A stretch of 45,017 nt of DNA. Source: an uncultured Bacteroides sp. Lineage in GTDB: Bacteria > Bacteroidota > Bacteroidia > Bacteroidales > Bacteroidaceae. The stretch lies in the NCBI GenBank assembly GCA_944322285.1, contig CALUOR010000027.1, positions 1-45,017 on the forward strand. Reading direction: 5' to 3'. Of the stretch, positions 32,871-40,357 are shown in pieces. Numbering within the stretch: position 1 is the stretch's first letter; every line of letters begins with the position of its first letter. The notes beneath the pieces were generated by a model, which worked only from the letters and a program-made list of their open reading frames with translations, was not told the origin of the DNA and made no database searches. Both the position numbers and the translations under genes were made by a program.

Positions 32871-33731
32871 ATGAATAACGATATCGATCATATGCTTTTT
32901 CTCGTCCTTCATATAGGCGAGGCTCATTGTGGGGCAGACTGGAACTACAAGGACATCTGCAGCCCGTTTACGCGCATGTATTATGTAACGGAAGGACATG
33001 CCCAGATAGTGTTGCCTGACAAGAGGCAGGATTTACGTCCGGGTTTCATGTACATTATTCCTGCCTTTACTCCGCACAGTTACGTCTGTCGGGAAACATT
33101 CAGCCACTATTATATACATATATATAATGAGTCCGGACACGACATCTTGGAAGATTGGAATTTGCCTACGGAGATAGAACCGGAGGGTGGCATTTTGTCG
33201 CGCATCAGGAAGTTGCATGCTTTGTGTCCGGGTATGGAACTGACGCAACCCGACCCGCAATATTATGACAACAGTTCTTCGCTGGCCCGCAACATTCTGA
33301 AGAACAAACAACGGGAATTGTATGCCCGTGTGGAGTCCCGCGGCATTATCTTTCAGTTGCTGGCGCAATTTCTGCAAGGGGCGAATCCCAAGCAGTATGT
33401 GGCGGACGAGCGCATTACCAAGATATTGGAATATATCCGTACCCATTTGGGTGCTTCGCCCGATCTTGATGCTTTAGCCGCTTTTTCGTGTCTTTCCAAG
33501 GACCATCTGATACGGATATTCAAGCGAGAAATGAAGATGACTCCCGCCGCTTACATCAATAAGAAGCGGATGGAGAAGGCTCAACTGCGCCTGGTGACCG
33601 AAACGACTCCTGTCAAGGAGATAGCTTACCAACTGGGTTTCGAGGACCAGACTTACTTTAACCGTGTGTTCAAGCGGATGACCGGGCAGACTCCTTTGGA
33701 TTATCGGAAAGCGGCGCGCAATGTGGTTTAA
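32871..33731 (+). CDS. AraC-family transcriptional regulator of the fucose genes (inferred)
   Basis: 286 residues from MNNDIDHML. The N-terminal ~150 residues form a cupin-like sensor (YYVTEGHAQIVLPDKRQDLRPG, PAFTPHSYVC). The C-terminal ~100 residues hold two HTH motifs of the AraC type (LDALAAFSCLSKDHLIRIFK and IAYQLGFEDQTYFNRVFKRM). It is divergent from fucI-fucP with a putative direct-repeat operator between them. It differs from the GntR-like FucR known in B. thetaiotaomicron. The stop overlaps the convergent ATPase gene's stop by 4 bases. Confidence 0.88.
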   Translation: MNNDIDHMLFLVLHIGEAHCGADWNYKDICSPFTRMYYVTEGHAQIVLPDKRQDLRPGFMYIIPAFTPHSYVCRETFSHYYIHIYNESGHDILEDWNLPTEIEPEGGILSRIRKLHALCPGMELTQPDPQYYDNSSSLARNILKNKQRELYARVESRGIIFQLLAQFLQGANPKQYVADERITKILEYIRTHLGASPDLDALAAFSCLSKDHLIRIFKREMKMTPAAYINKKRMEKAQLRLVTETTPVKEIAYQLGFEDQTYFNRVFKRMTGQTPLDYRKAARNVV

Positions 33732-34852
33732 AGTCGTATGAAATCCCAAAAGTTCTCGGGCGTTACAACTTCGTATTGAACCGGAGAGTAGTTGTCGGCA
33801 AAGCTACGGGGAAGTTTGCTCTTTGCCCGTGGGTTCCATTTGAATTCAAAGGCCCGGAGCATTCCGTCCTCTTCCTCAATGAGGTCGATTTCCTGTTGCT
33901 CGTGTGTGCGCCAAAAATAGAGATTGGCGTATTGGGAGGCATAGGAGTTCCGTTTAATCCGTTCGCTGACCATCAGATTTTCCCATAAGATTCCTACGTC
34001 TGAACGTAGTGTCAAAGGAGCAAAATTCGCAAGGACCGCGTTGCGTATACCGTTGTCGTAGAAATAGATTTTCTTTCCTTTCTTGATTTCATTCCTTAGA
34101 TTTCTGCTGAAAGAATCCAGACGGAATATGACAAAGCACTTTTCAAGCAAGTCTATGTATGTTTCAATCGTTCCCCGGTCGGCTCCCAGTAAGTTCGCCA
34201 GTTCGTTGTACGACACCTCGCTCCCCACTTGCAAGGCCAATGCTCTGACAAGCCTCTGTACTAAATCCGGTTTCTTAATGCCTTTATAAGTAAAGAGGTC
34301 CTTATATAGATAGCTGTTGGTCAGGGTCATAAGTGTACGTTTGGCGTCAGAAGGCTCATTCACCACCTCCGGGTATAGGCCGTAAATCATGCGTGTCTCC
34401 AACAGACGCCGCTCATCACGTTCTGATGTAGTGTCGGCCAGTTCGGATAACGAGAACGGATAGAGGTTGTATTCTAACAATCTGCCGGTAGCCGGTTCAT
34501 TTATTTCGTTAGCCATGTCCAAGGACGATGAGCCTGTGACAATGACTTGGGCATTCAGTCGCAGGTCTGCAATGATTTTAAGGGTAAGCCCGATATTCTT
34601 GACGCGTTGCGCTTCATCAATAAATACTAATTCGTATGCCGACAGCATATTGGCGAGTTCGGTGGAAGTCTTTTCTTCTAATGCCTGTGCATCGTCAAAA
34701 TTATCGCAATTTAGCGTCAGTATCTTCTGTTTCCCTTGGGCTATGGAGTCGAGCAAAGTCGTTTTGCCCACCTGTCGGGCTCCTAAAATGACAATTACCT
34801 TTTTCCGCTTAAAGTCGGCAATGATTTTGGGCTCTATGCTTCTTCTTATCAT
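33728..34852 (-). CDS. ATPase of the AAA_14 / DUF4143 family
   Basis: 374 residues. Walker A GARQVGKTT (24-32) and Walker B LVFIDEAQ (about 74-81) are followed by a sensor VTGSSSLD. The C-terminal half is the DUF4143 region, a nuclease-like fold ending with FWRTHEQQEIDLIEE (a PD-(D/E)XK-like E-x-D pattern) and AFEFKWN. This common orphan family in Bacteroidales has no established role. Two and a half copies of a 32-bp repeat lie 24 bases upstream of its start; see findings. No operon partner is present. Confidence 0.88.
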   Translation of the reverse strand: MIRRSIEPKIIADFKRKKVIVILGARQVGKTTLLDSIAQGKQKILTLNCDNFDDAQALEEKTSTELANMLSAYELVFIDEAQRVKNIGLTLKIIADLRLNAQVIVTGSSSLDMANEINEPATGRLLEYNLYPFSLSELADTTSERDERRLLETRMIYGLYPEVVNEPSDAKRTLMTLTNSYLYKDLFTYKGIKKPDLVQRLVRALALQVGSEVSYNELANLLGADRGTIETYIDLLEKCFVIFRLDSFSRNLRNEIKKGKKIYFYDNGIRNAVLANFAPLTLRSDVGILWENLMVSERIKRNSYASQYANLYFWRTHEQQEIDLIEEEDGMLRAFEFKWNPRAKSKLPRSFADNYSPVQYEVVTPENFWDFIRL

Positions 34853-34876
34853 GGCTTTTTGTTTGCGAAAATACTG

Positions 34877-34952
34877 AATTTTGCGATTGTAACCACAAAA
34901 TTTGGCTTAATTTTGCGATTGTAACCACAAAATTCGGCTTAATTTTGCGATT
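34877..34952. repeat. 32-bp tandem direct repeat upstream of the DUF4143 ATPase gene
   Basis: Two full units (34877-34908 and 34909-34940) and a 12-base partial third (34941-34952) differ at one base. Each begins AATTTTGCGATTGTAACCA and contains the inverted pair AATTTTG ... CAAAATT. They sit directly between the ATPase start and the ung stop, where the ATPase promoter should be; no TAnnTTTG box is visible. They may be operator sites or a transcription-linked repeat. Confidence 0.75.
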
Positions 34953-34972
34953 TGCAGTATTCTCCTCTACCT

Positions 34973-35635
34973 TTACCATATAATCGGCGTCTCACCATGC
35001 GCTTCCAGATAAGCGTTTGTGCGGCTGAAGTGCTTGTTGCCGAAGAAACCGTTATAGGCAGACAAAGGAGAGGGATGGGCGGAAGTCAGTACTAGGTGCT
35101 TGTCGCGGTCAATGAAAGCTCCTTTGCGTTGTGCATAGGCTCCCCATAGGATGAATACCAAATGCTCCTTTTCTTCAGCCAATAGGCGTATCACGGCATC
35201 AGTGAACGTTTCCCAACCATGCCCTTGGTGCGAACCAGCCTGATGGGCGCGTACGGTCAGCGTGGCGTTGAGCAGCAATACGCCTTGTCCGGCCCAGCGG
35301 GTCAGATTGCCTGTAGCGGGCATATCTGTGCCGATGTCATCTTTTATTTCTTTGAAAATGTTGATTAAGGAAGGCGGAAAAGGTATGCCATCGTTGACGG
35401 AAAAGCATAATCCGTGTGCCTGTCCGGGGCCGTGATAAGGGTCTTGCCCGATAATGACCACCTTTACTTTGTCGAACGGGCAGAGGTTGAAGGCATTAAA
35501 GATGAGGCGTCCCGGAGGGTAGACCGGGCCCTTGGCATATTCTTCGCGGACAAAGTCGGTTAATGTGCGGAAGTATTCTTTGTCGAATTCCGGTTGTAGG
35601 CGTGCTTTCCAGCTTTCTTCTATTTGTACGTTCAT
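34973..35635 (-). CDS. ung: Uracil-DNA glycosylase
   Basis: 220 residues, the usual UNG family length. The water-activating loop [17 protein letters not shown] and the minor-groove loop [13 protein letters not shown] are complete. The uracil-binding Asn lies in [10 protein letters not shown]. It removes uracil from DNA in base-excision repair. A TAATTTG sequence upstream resembles a -7 box, one base short. No partner gene is adjacent. Confidence 0.96.
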   Translation of the reverse strand: MNVQIEESWKARLQPEFDKEYFRTLTDFVREEYAKGPVYPPGRLIFNAFNLCPFDKVKVVIIGQDPYHGPGQAHGLCFSVNDGIPFPPSLINIFKEIKDDIGTDMPATGNLTRWAGQGVLLLNATLTVRAHQAGSHQGHGWETFTDAVIRLLAEEKEHLVFILWGAYAQRKGAFIDRDKHLVLTSAHPSPLSAYNGFFGNKHFSRTNAYLEAHGETPIIW

Positions 35636-35738
35636 AGTTGCAATGTTTTCCTTTATTCATTTGCAAATTAACGCAGATTTTTGCACATGAAGAAATCTTG
35701 CGTCCTTTTTATGCGCGGAAATCTTGCACATTTGTCAT

Positions 35739-36138
35739 TTTGTCACTCCTGACACTTTGTATTTCCTAAACGCTGAGAATCGTTTGTTTCGGAGCGAGAC
35801 AGGGATGGGACGGAAAGAACGGATTCCGGAAACGCTTATTTGCTTATATTCAGATTGATAGCGTGATTTTTGCTTGAATATTTACAAATTCTAGAAACGC
35901 GTTTTCCCTGATTTGAAAGGTTTGTTAAGATGTATTTTACAATTGTTAGCGGATTGGGTGGTACCTTCCTCCGAAAAACTTAACTTTTTGCGCTCAGTCG
36001 GCGAAGTATTGTCATCAAAACAGTTAAGTGTTATGCAGCCAACACTTAACTGTTCCGACCTCAAACACTTAAGTGTTTTCGGACGCGGTATTTTTATGCG
36101 CTTCTAATTCATCGGTTTTGAATAAATGGAGAGTCAGC
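35739..36138 (+). repeat. Dispersed ~400-bp non-coding element, copy 2
   Basis: The partner of 21641-22035 with the same order of blocks (see that entry). In this copy the 3' part is more regular. GTTAAGTGTT and AACACTTAAC form a perfect 10-bp stem (36022-36049 region), and AACACTTAAGTGTT (36064-36077 region) is a perfect palindrome. Orientation is as for copy 1. No ORF is shared by both copies. Confidence 0.7.
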
Positions 36139-36217
36139 GAAAACGGGGATATGCGTCTTTCCCGATAGCAATTAAATGGAATTGGCATCAATATGACAGG
36201 GTGTGACCAGTTTGATT

Positions 36218-36460
36218 TCAACGGGCAAATGCTGTATTTATCGCTTTTTGAAAAACATCCGCAATGGTTTGCCATGCATCTTTTTCTGTCTCATAAGTCA
36301 GACTGTGACTGTGTTCTATGATTTGATTGAACAGTCTGCTTCTGTCTTCTTTCTCAATCTCCTTTTCAATGCAGTTCTTGTAATAGGCAATCTGTTTTTT
36401 GTTCAATAGAGAAAGCAGGTAGTGGGCAAGCCAATATCCTCCAACTATATATTCATCGGT
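36218..36460 (-). pseudogene. Fragment of an unrecognised gene
   Basis: An 80-codon open frame on the minus strand follows an in-frame stop and lacks a good start; a TTG at 36406 would give 62 residues. It reads EYIVGGYWLAHYLLSLLNKK, then a charged helix YYKNCIEKEIEKEDRSRLF and ends FQKAINTAFAR. A neighbouring frame upstream reads YEKPKYDRINR before its stop, which suggests one broken ORF. I do not recognise the family. Confidence that it is functional is low. Confidence 0.35.
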
Positions 36461-36542
36461 TTATTCGATCATACTTGGGCTTTTCATATTGAATACTTGG
36501 GCAGCTCAGTTTTCGAGCTAATCCGTTTTTCAAATCATTCAT

Positions 36543-36580
36543 TAAAAAACGCCCGGTCTCAGCGTTTTGAGGCCGGGCAC
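36543..36580 (-). terminator. asnA terminator
   Basis: GCCCGGTCTC and GAGGCCGGGC form a 10-bp stem (one wobble) followed on the minus strand by GTTTTTTAAT. It starts 25 bases after the asnA stop. Confidence 0.9.
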
Positions 36581-36604
36581 TTTGCACTTAAATCAAATGA
36601 ATAT

Positions 36605-37642
36605 TTAAATCAGGTAAATGTTATGCTTCAGGCATTCTTTGCGCATGTCTTCCGGCCAGATACTGGCTTGTATTTCACCGATGTGCGCCTTGCGGAGGTA
36701 GAACAGGCAGAGGCGTGACTGGCCGATACCTCCTCCGATGGAGAGAGGAAGCGTGTCGTTCATCAGCCGTTTGTGGAAATACAACTCCAGTCTTTGTTCC
36801 TCGCCGGATGCTTTTAGCTGGCGTATCAAAGCCTCCTTGTCCACACGGATACCCATGGAGGAAAGCTCGATGCTGCGTTGCAGTGGCGTGTCCCATACTA
36901 AAAGGTCACCGTTCAGGCCTGGCAAACCGTTCAGTCCAGGCGTGCTATAGTCATCATAGTCCGGGGCGCGTCCGTCATGCTTCTTCCCGTCACCCAGTTC
37001 GCAACCAATACCTACGATGAATACGGCTCCATACTTTTGGGTGATGGCGTGTTCACGTTCCTTGGGCGAAAGGTTCGGATAGAGTTGACGCAATTCTTCG
37101 GCATGGATAAAGTGAAGCTTCTCGGGCAGGCAGGGCTTGATTTGCGGATACATTTCGTAGACCATGTATTCCGTGCGAATCATGGCTGCGTAGATGCGGT
37201 TCACAATTTCTTTCAAGAAGTCGATGGTGCGGTCGGCAGGCGTAATAACCCGTTCCCAGTCCCATTGGTCCACGTAGAGTGAATGCAGGTTGCCCAGTTC
37301 CTCATCCGCACGGATGGCGTTCATGTCCGTGTAGATGCCATAGCCTGGCTCGATGTGATAATCCGCCAAAGTCATACGTTTCCACTTGGCCAAAGAATGC
37401 ACTACTTCAGCTTTGGCGTCGCCCATGTCTTTGATTGGGAAAGACACCGGCCGTTCCACTCCGTTCAGGTCATCGTTGATGCCCATGCCTTTGAGGACAA
37501 ACAAAGGGGCGGTGACACGGCGCAAGCGCAGCTCGGACGACAAGTTCAGCTGAAAAAACTCTTTGATTTGCTTGATACCCAGCTCCGTCTGCTTCAAGTC
37601 CAGCAACGGGGTGTAGTATTCAGGTGTTATCAGATAACTCAT
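36605..37642 (-). CDS. asnA: Aspartate-ammonia ligase (asparagine synthetase A)
   Basis: 345 residues, family-typical. AsnA makes asparagine from aspartate, ammonia and ATP in the cytosol, a class II aminoacyl-tRNA-synthetase-like fold. Visible motifs are the N-terminal SELRLRRVTAPLFV, MNAIRADEELGNLHSLYVDQWDWE, the GIGCELGDGKKHDGRAPDYDD block and the C-terminal LPLSIGGGIGQSRLCL. It is single with its own promoter and terminator. Confidence 0.95.
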   Translation of the reverse strand: MSYLITPEYYTPLLDLKQTELGIKQIKEFFQLNLSSELRLRRVTAPLFVLKGMGINDDLNGVERPVSFPIKDMGDAKAEVVHSLAKWKRMTLADYHIEPGYGIYTDMNAIRADEELGNLHSLYVDQWDWERVITPADRTIDFLKEIVNRIYAAMIRTEYMVYEMYPQIKPCLPEKLHFIHAEELRQLYPNLSPKEREHAITQKYGAVFIVGIGCELGDGKKHDGRAPDYDDYSTPGLNGLPGLNGDLLVWDTPLQRSIELSSMGIRVDKEALIRQLKASGEEQRLELYFHKRLMNDTLPLSIGGGIGQSRLCLFYLRKAHIGEIQASIWPEDMRKECLKHNIYLI

Positions 37643-37685
37643 AAAATCAGTTTCTTTTTAAAGGTTGTTTTGATATTCTGTGCGG

Positions 37686-37693
37686 CAAATATA
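37686..37693 (-). promoter_or_regulatory. -7 box of asnA
   Basis: Minus-strand TATATTTG is an exact TAnnTTTG match, 43 bases before the start codon. Confidence 0.55.
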
Positions 37694-37853
37694 GATAAAA
37701 TATTAATATGTGTCGATGATTTGCTTGAAAAAATATCAAAATGAATTGTGTTTTGTTTGATTGAGTGTCGTATTAATATCATGTCTGAATGGGATCCGCT
37801 CTTTCGTGCAAGAAAAAAAAGTAGGAATGTTAGGCAATTTCCGGGATTTTTTA

Positions 37854-37861
37854 TACTTTTG
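37854..37861 (+). promoter_or_regulatory. -7 box of the tRNA-Arg / tmRNA unit
   Basis: TACTTTTG is an exact TAnnTTTG match, 12 bases before the tRNA-Arg 5' end. No equally good box is found between the tRNA and tmRNA, so one transcript is likely. Confidence 0.65.
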
Positions 37862-37873
37862 TCCCGCAATAAA

Positions 37874-37947
37874 GGCCTGGTAGCTTAGCTGAATAGAGCG
37901 TCAGATTCCGGTTCTGAAGGTCGCGGGTTTGAATCCCGCCCGGGTCA
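37874..37947 (+). tRNA. tRNA-Arg (anticodon CCG)
   Basis: A full cloverleaf: acceptor GGCCTGG/CCGGGTC (two wobble pairs), D stem GCTT/GAGC, anticodon stem TCAGA/TCTGA with loop TTCCGGT (anticodon CCG), T arm GCGGG-TTTGAAT-CCCGC, discriminator A at 37947. CCA is not encoded. It reads the CGG codon. Confidence 0.93.
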
Positions 37948-37952
37948 CAAGA

Positions 37953-37975
37953 GGGAATGTCGGGAGTGACATCCC
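37953..37975 (+). other. Hairpin between tRNA-Arg and tmRNA
   Basis: GGGAATGTC and GACATCCC pair with one bulge. It lies in the 42-base spacer of the presumed joint transcript and could guide RNA processing. Confidence 0.4.
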
Positions 37976-37989
37976 ATTATTTGCTATTT

Positions 37990-38384
37990 GGGCTTGACTG
38001 GATTTGACAGCGGGCAGAAATGGTAGGTAAGCATGCAGTGGGTCGGTAATTTCCACTTTAATCTCAGTTATCGAACAATTATCTGGCAACGAAAATTATG
38101 CTCTCGCTGCGTAATCGAAGTATAGTAGATTACCTTTATTTCCGCTAAAGTAGCGAAAACGGGATGTCGTTCAAAAGCTCTTGTTCCGAAGCGTTTGGTA
38201 TAACGGCACAGCAAAATCGGGAATAGCGAAAGTTCTTCCTCGTGGCTTCCGTGAAAATTTAGAGGATAAGGCGTAAGTTGGTGGCTCTGGTCTTGCTTGC
38301 GCTCGAAAACTGAAGGCAGAGATAAGCATGTAGAAAGCTTATGGTTTCCTCGTTTGGACGAGGGTTCGATTCCCTCCAGGTCCA
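37990..38384 (+). ncRNA. ssrA: tmRNA (trans-translation RNA)
   Basis: About 395 nt. The 5' end GGGCTTG pairs with 3' CAGGTCC as the tRNA-like acceptor stem. The 3' tRNA-like half includes GAGGG-TTCGATT-CCCTC. The tag frame at 38085-38114 reads GNENYALAA then stop, with the family's typical ALAA proteolysis signal. Pseudoknot-like paired segments follow the tag. With SmpB it rescues stalled ribosomes. CCA is not encoded. The terminator is at 38400. Confidence 0.95.
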
Positions 38385-38399
38385 CTGGTTAAACAATTA

Positions 38400-38430
38400 A
38401 TCCGCTGATTTTTCAGCGGATTTTTTCTTT
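38400..38430 (+). terminator. tmRNA terminator
   Basis: ATCCGCTGA-TTTT-TCAGCGGAT, a perfect 9-bp stem, followed by TTTTTCTTTT. Confidence 0.92.
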
Positions 38431-38472
38431 TATATAACTTTTGACCACTCATAAGTGTGTCATACAGCAACG

Positions 38473-38511
38473 AAAAAAGGAGCCAAGTCAAAGACTTAAC
38501 TCCTTCATTTT
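38473..38511. terminator. Terminator of tRNA-Pro (usable on both strands)
   Basis: GGAG-cc-AAGTC pairs with GACTT-aa-CTCC. A-runs on the left give a T-tract for the minus strand (tRNA-Pro), and TTCATTTTTT follows on the plus strand. Confidence 0.7.
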
Positions 38512-38516
38512 TTCAG

Positions 38517-38591
38517 TCGGGGTGACTGGATTCGAACCAGCGACCACACGCCCCCCAGACGCGTACTCTAACCGGGCTGAGCTACACCCCG
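38517..38591 (-). tRNA. tRNA-Pro (anticodon GGG)
   Basis: On the minus strand: acceptor CGGGGTG/CACCCCG, D arm GCTC/GAGT, anticodon stem CGCGT/GCGTG with loop CTGGGGG (anticodon GGG), T arm GCTGG-TTCGAAT-CCAGT, discriminator A. The anticodon stem contains two wobble pairs. CCA is not encoded. Confidence 0.9.
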
Positions 38592-38678
38592 AATTGCGGA
38601 TGCAAAGGTACGGCTTTATTTTGAATCTGCAAATTTATTGCTCTTTTTTTCTTGGTAAATCATGATTTTATTGCTTTT

Positions 38679-39740
38679 TCAGGCTCCCATGCATTCCCGA
38701 TAGAAGTCGAACATCTCGAATATCGTTGTTTTATCGGCCGTTTGGTTGAGGCTGATGTCACCAATGTCCTTTAATAAAGTGAAGTTGATGATACCTGCGG
38801 TGTTTTTCTTATCGTGCTTCATCAGTTCGTAGAGGCGCTCGTAGTGTTGACAGTCGAAGTTGAAACAACCATAGTGCTCGCGGACGAATAGGTTAACTTG
38901 GCGCAGGCGTTCTTTGGGGAAGCCGGCTTGGATGTGCGAAAGGTAAAGTTCACATACTAATCCCCATGCCACTGCATATCCGTGCAGTACAGGGCGATTT
39001 TCCGCCAAGGCCAGGCTTTCGAATGCATGACCTACGGTATGCCCCAAGTTGAGTGCTTTGCGGATGCCTTGTTCTTTGGGGTCTTGCTCCACGATGTATT
39101 CTTTTACTTGCACGGACTGGCCTGTCAGTTGTTTCAAGTGTTCGTAATCCGGACGTTCGGTATCGAAAGCCAAAAGTTCGTCCAAGTGTTTGGGCGTGCT
39201 GATAAGTCCGTGCTTCAGCATTTCGGCATAACCGGAAAAGAAGTTGTGCGCGTCTAATGTGCGGAGGAATTCCGTCTCTATCAGCACGCAAGCAGCGGGA
39301 GCAAACGCTCCGATTTCATTTTTCAACCCATTGAAGTTAATGCCCGTTTTCCCACCTACCGAGGCGTCCACCATGGCCAGCAATGTAGTTGGTATATTAA
39401 TATAGGTAATGCCGCGCTTAAAAGTGGCTGCGGCAAAACCGCCTAAGTCGGTCACCATACCTCCTCCCAGGTTTATCAGAAGTGAATGGCGTGTAGCTCC
39501 TCGTTCGCTTAATGTTTGCCATACCTGTACCAGCGTTTCGATGTTTTTATGCACGTCCTCGGCGCCGATGCAGATTTCTTCGGCCTTTTGTAAAGCGGGC
39601 ATACCCTCTAGCTTAGGCAGGCATAGGCGGTGCGTGTGTTCATCGGTTAGGATGAATAACTTGTCATGCGGACATTTATCGATAGCTTGCGTCAGGCTGT
39701 TTTCAAGGCCTTGGCATAAGATTACTTCTTGCTTATTCAT
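38679..39740 (-). CDS. aroB: 3-dehydroquinate synthase
   Basis: 353 residues, the full AroB length. It catalyses the second step of the shikimate pathway (DAHP to 3-dehydroquinate) with NAD+ and a divalent metal. It shows the glycine-rich NAD loop NLGGGMVTDLGGFAA, YINIPTTLLAMVDASVGGKTGIN, the metal His motif LNLGHTVGHAFE and HGYAVAWG. It is monocistronic, divergent from the small membrane protein gene. Confidence 0.95.
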   Translation of the reverse strand: MNKQEVILCQGLENSLTQAIDKCPHDKLFILTDEHTHRLCLPKLEGMPALQKAEEICIGAEDVHKNIETLVQVWQTLSERGATRHSLLINLGGGMVTDLGGFAAATFKRGITYINIPTTLLAMVDASVGGKTGINFNGLKNEIGAFAPAACVLIETEFLRTLDAHNFFSGYAEMLKHGLISTPKHLDELLAFDTERPDYEHLKQLTGQSVQVKEYIVEQDPKEQGIRKALNLGHTVGHAFESLALAENRPVLHGYAVAWGLVCELYLSHIQAGFPKERLRQVNLFVREHYGCFNFDCQHYERLYELMKHDKKNTAGIINFTLLKDIGDISLNQTADKTTIFEMFDFYRECMGA

Positions 39741-39763
39741 GATTTCTTTTTGTTTTCAAGTCG

Positions 39764-39771
39764 CAAAGATA
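39764..39771 (-). promoter_or_regulatory. -7 box of aroB
   Basis: Minus-strand TATCTTTG, an exact TAnnTTTG match, 23 bases before the aroB start. Confidence 0.65.
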
Positions 39772-39804
39772 ATGTAATTTGCTTATTCTATGCTCGATTT
39801 GCAT

Positions 39805-39812
39805 TATCTTTG
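39805..39812 (+). promoter_or_regulatory. -7 box of the small membrane protein gene
   Basis: TATCTTTG, an exact TAnnTTTG match, 29 bases before the ATG at 39842. Confidence 0.65.
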
Positions 39813-39841
39813 CGGTCAAAATTTTATTGAGACTAAAGATT

Positions 39842-40255
39842 ATGAAAGCGTTATTGCCAGTATTTTGCCGCCCGTTGGGCTATTTTGTGATTGCTTTGGG
39901 TTTGTTCATGCCGTTCCTGATGATGCTGATGGGACGGGTGACCGATGCTAATCTGTTGTTTTACAAGGAGTGCTCCAAGTTGTTGATGATGATGGGGGCG
40001 TTGATGATAATTTTTGCCTTGAGCAGGCACGAGTCAGAAGAAACCGTGAAGGTGCGTAATACGGCCGTCCGCAATGCCATGTTTTTGACGGTGTTGTACA
40101 TCTTTGGCGGCATGCTTCTCCGGGTATGGAAGGGAGACTTCATGTCGGTGGACAGCTCCACGTTTCTTATCTTTCTTATCATAAATGTGCTTTGTCTGGA
40201 GTTTGGTCTTAAAAAATCTTCAGTAGACCGTCTTTTTAAGCAAAAAGGACGCTAA
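39842..40255 (+). CDS. Small inner-membrane protein of unknown function
   Basis: 137 residues from MKALLPVFCRPLGYF; an upstream ATG would lie ahead of the promoter. Four hydrophobic segments are visible: about 12-31 (GYFVIALGLFMPFLMMLMG), 45-60 (KLLMMMGALMIIFAL), 80-95 (FLTVLYIFGGMLL) and 106-120 (FLIFLIINVLCLEFGL), with a basic C-terminus. I do not recognise a named family. It lies between aroB and the outer-membrane receptor gene. Confidence 0.75.
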   Translation: MKALLPVFCRPLGYFVIALGLFMPFLMMLMGRVTDANLLFYKECSKLLMMMGALMIIFALSRHESEETVKVRNTAVRNAMFLTVLYIFGGMLLRVWKGDFMSVDSSTFLIFLIINVLCLEFGLKKSSVDRLFKQKGR

Positions 40256-40357
40256 AAAACATAAAACGCTTCCCTGTTGATTAAACCTTCGTAAGAGCCT
40301 TCTGTCAAACCGAACAGAATTATCGGACTTTTTTATTTAATAGTAAGGAATAGACAA

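Noticed and set aside
35913-36107. 64-codon plus-strand frame in element copy 2
   Set aside because: Not shared with copy 1 and built over palindromes; no start context or motif.
38068-38385. 105-codon minus-strand frame over tmRNA
   Set aside because: Lies wholly within the structured tmRNA; there is no independent evidence of coding.
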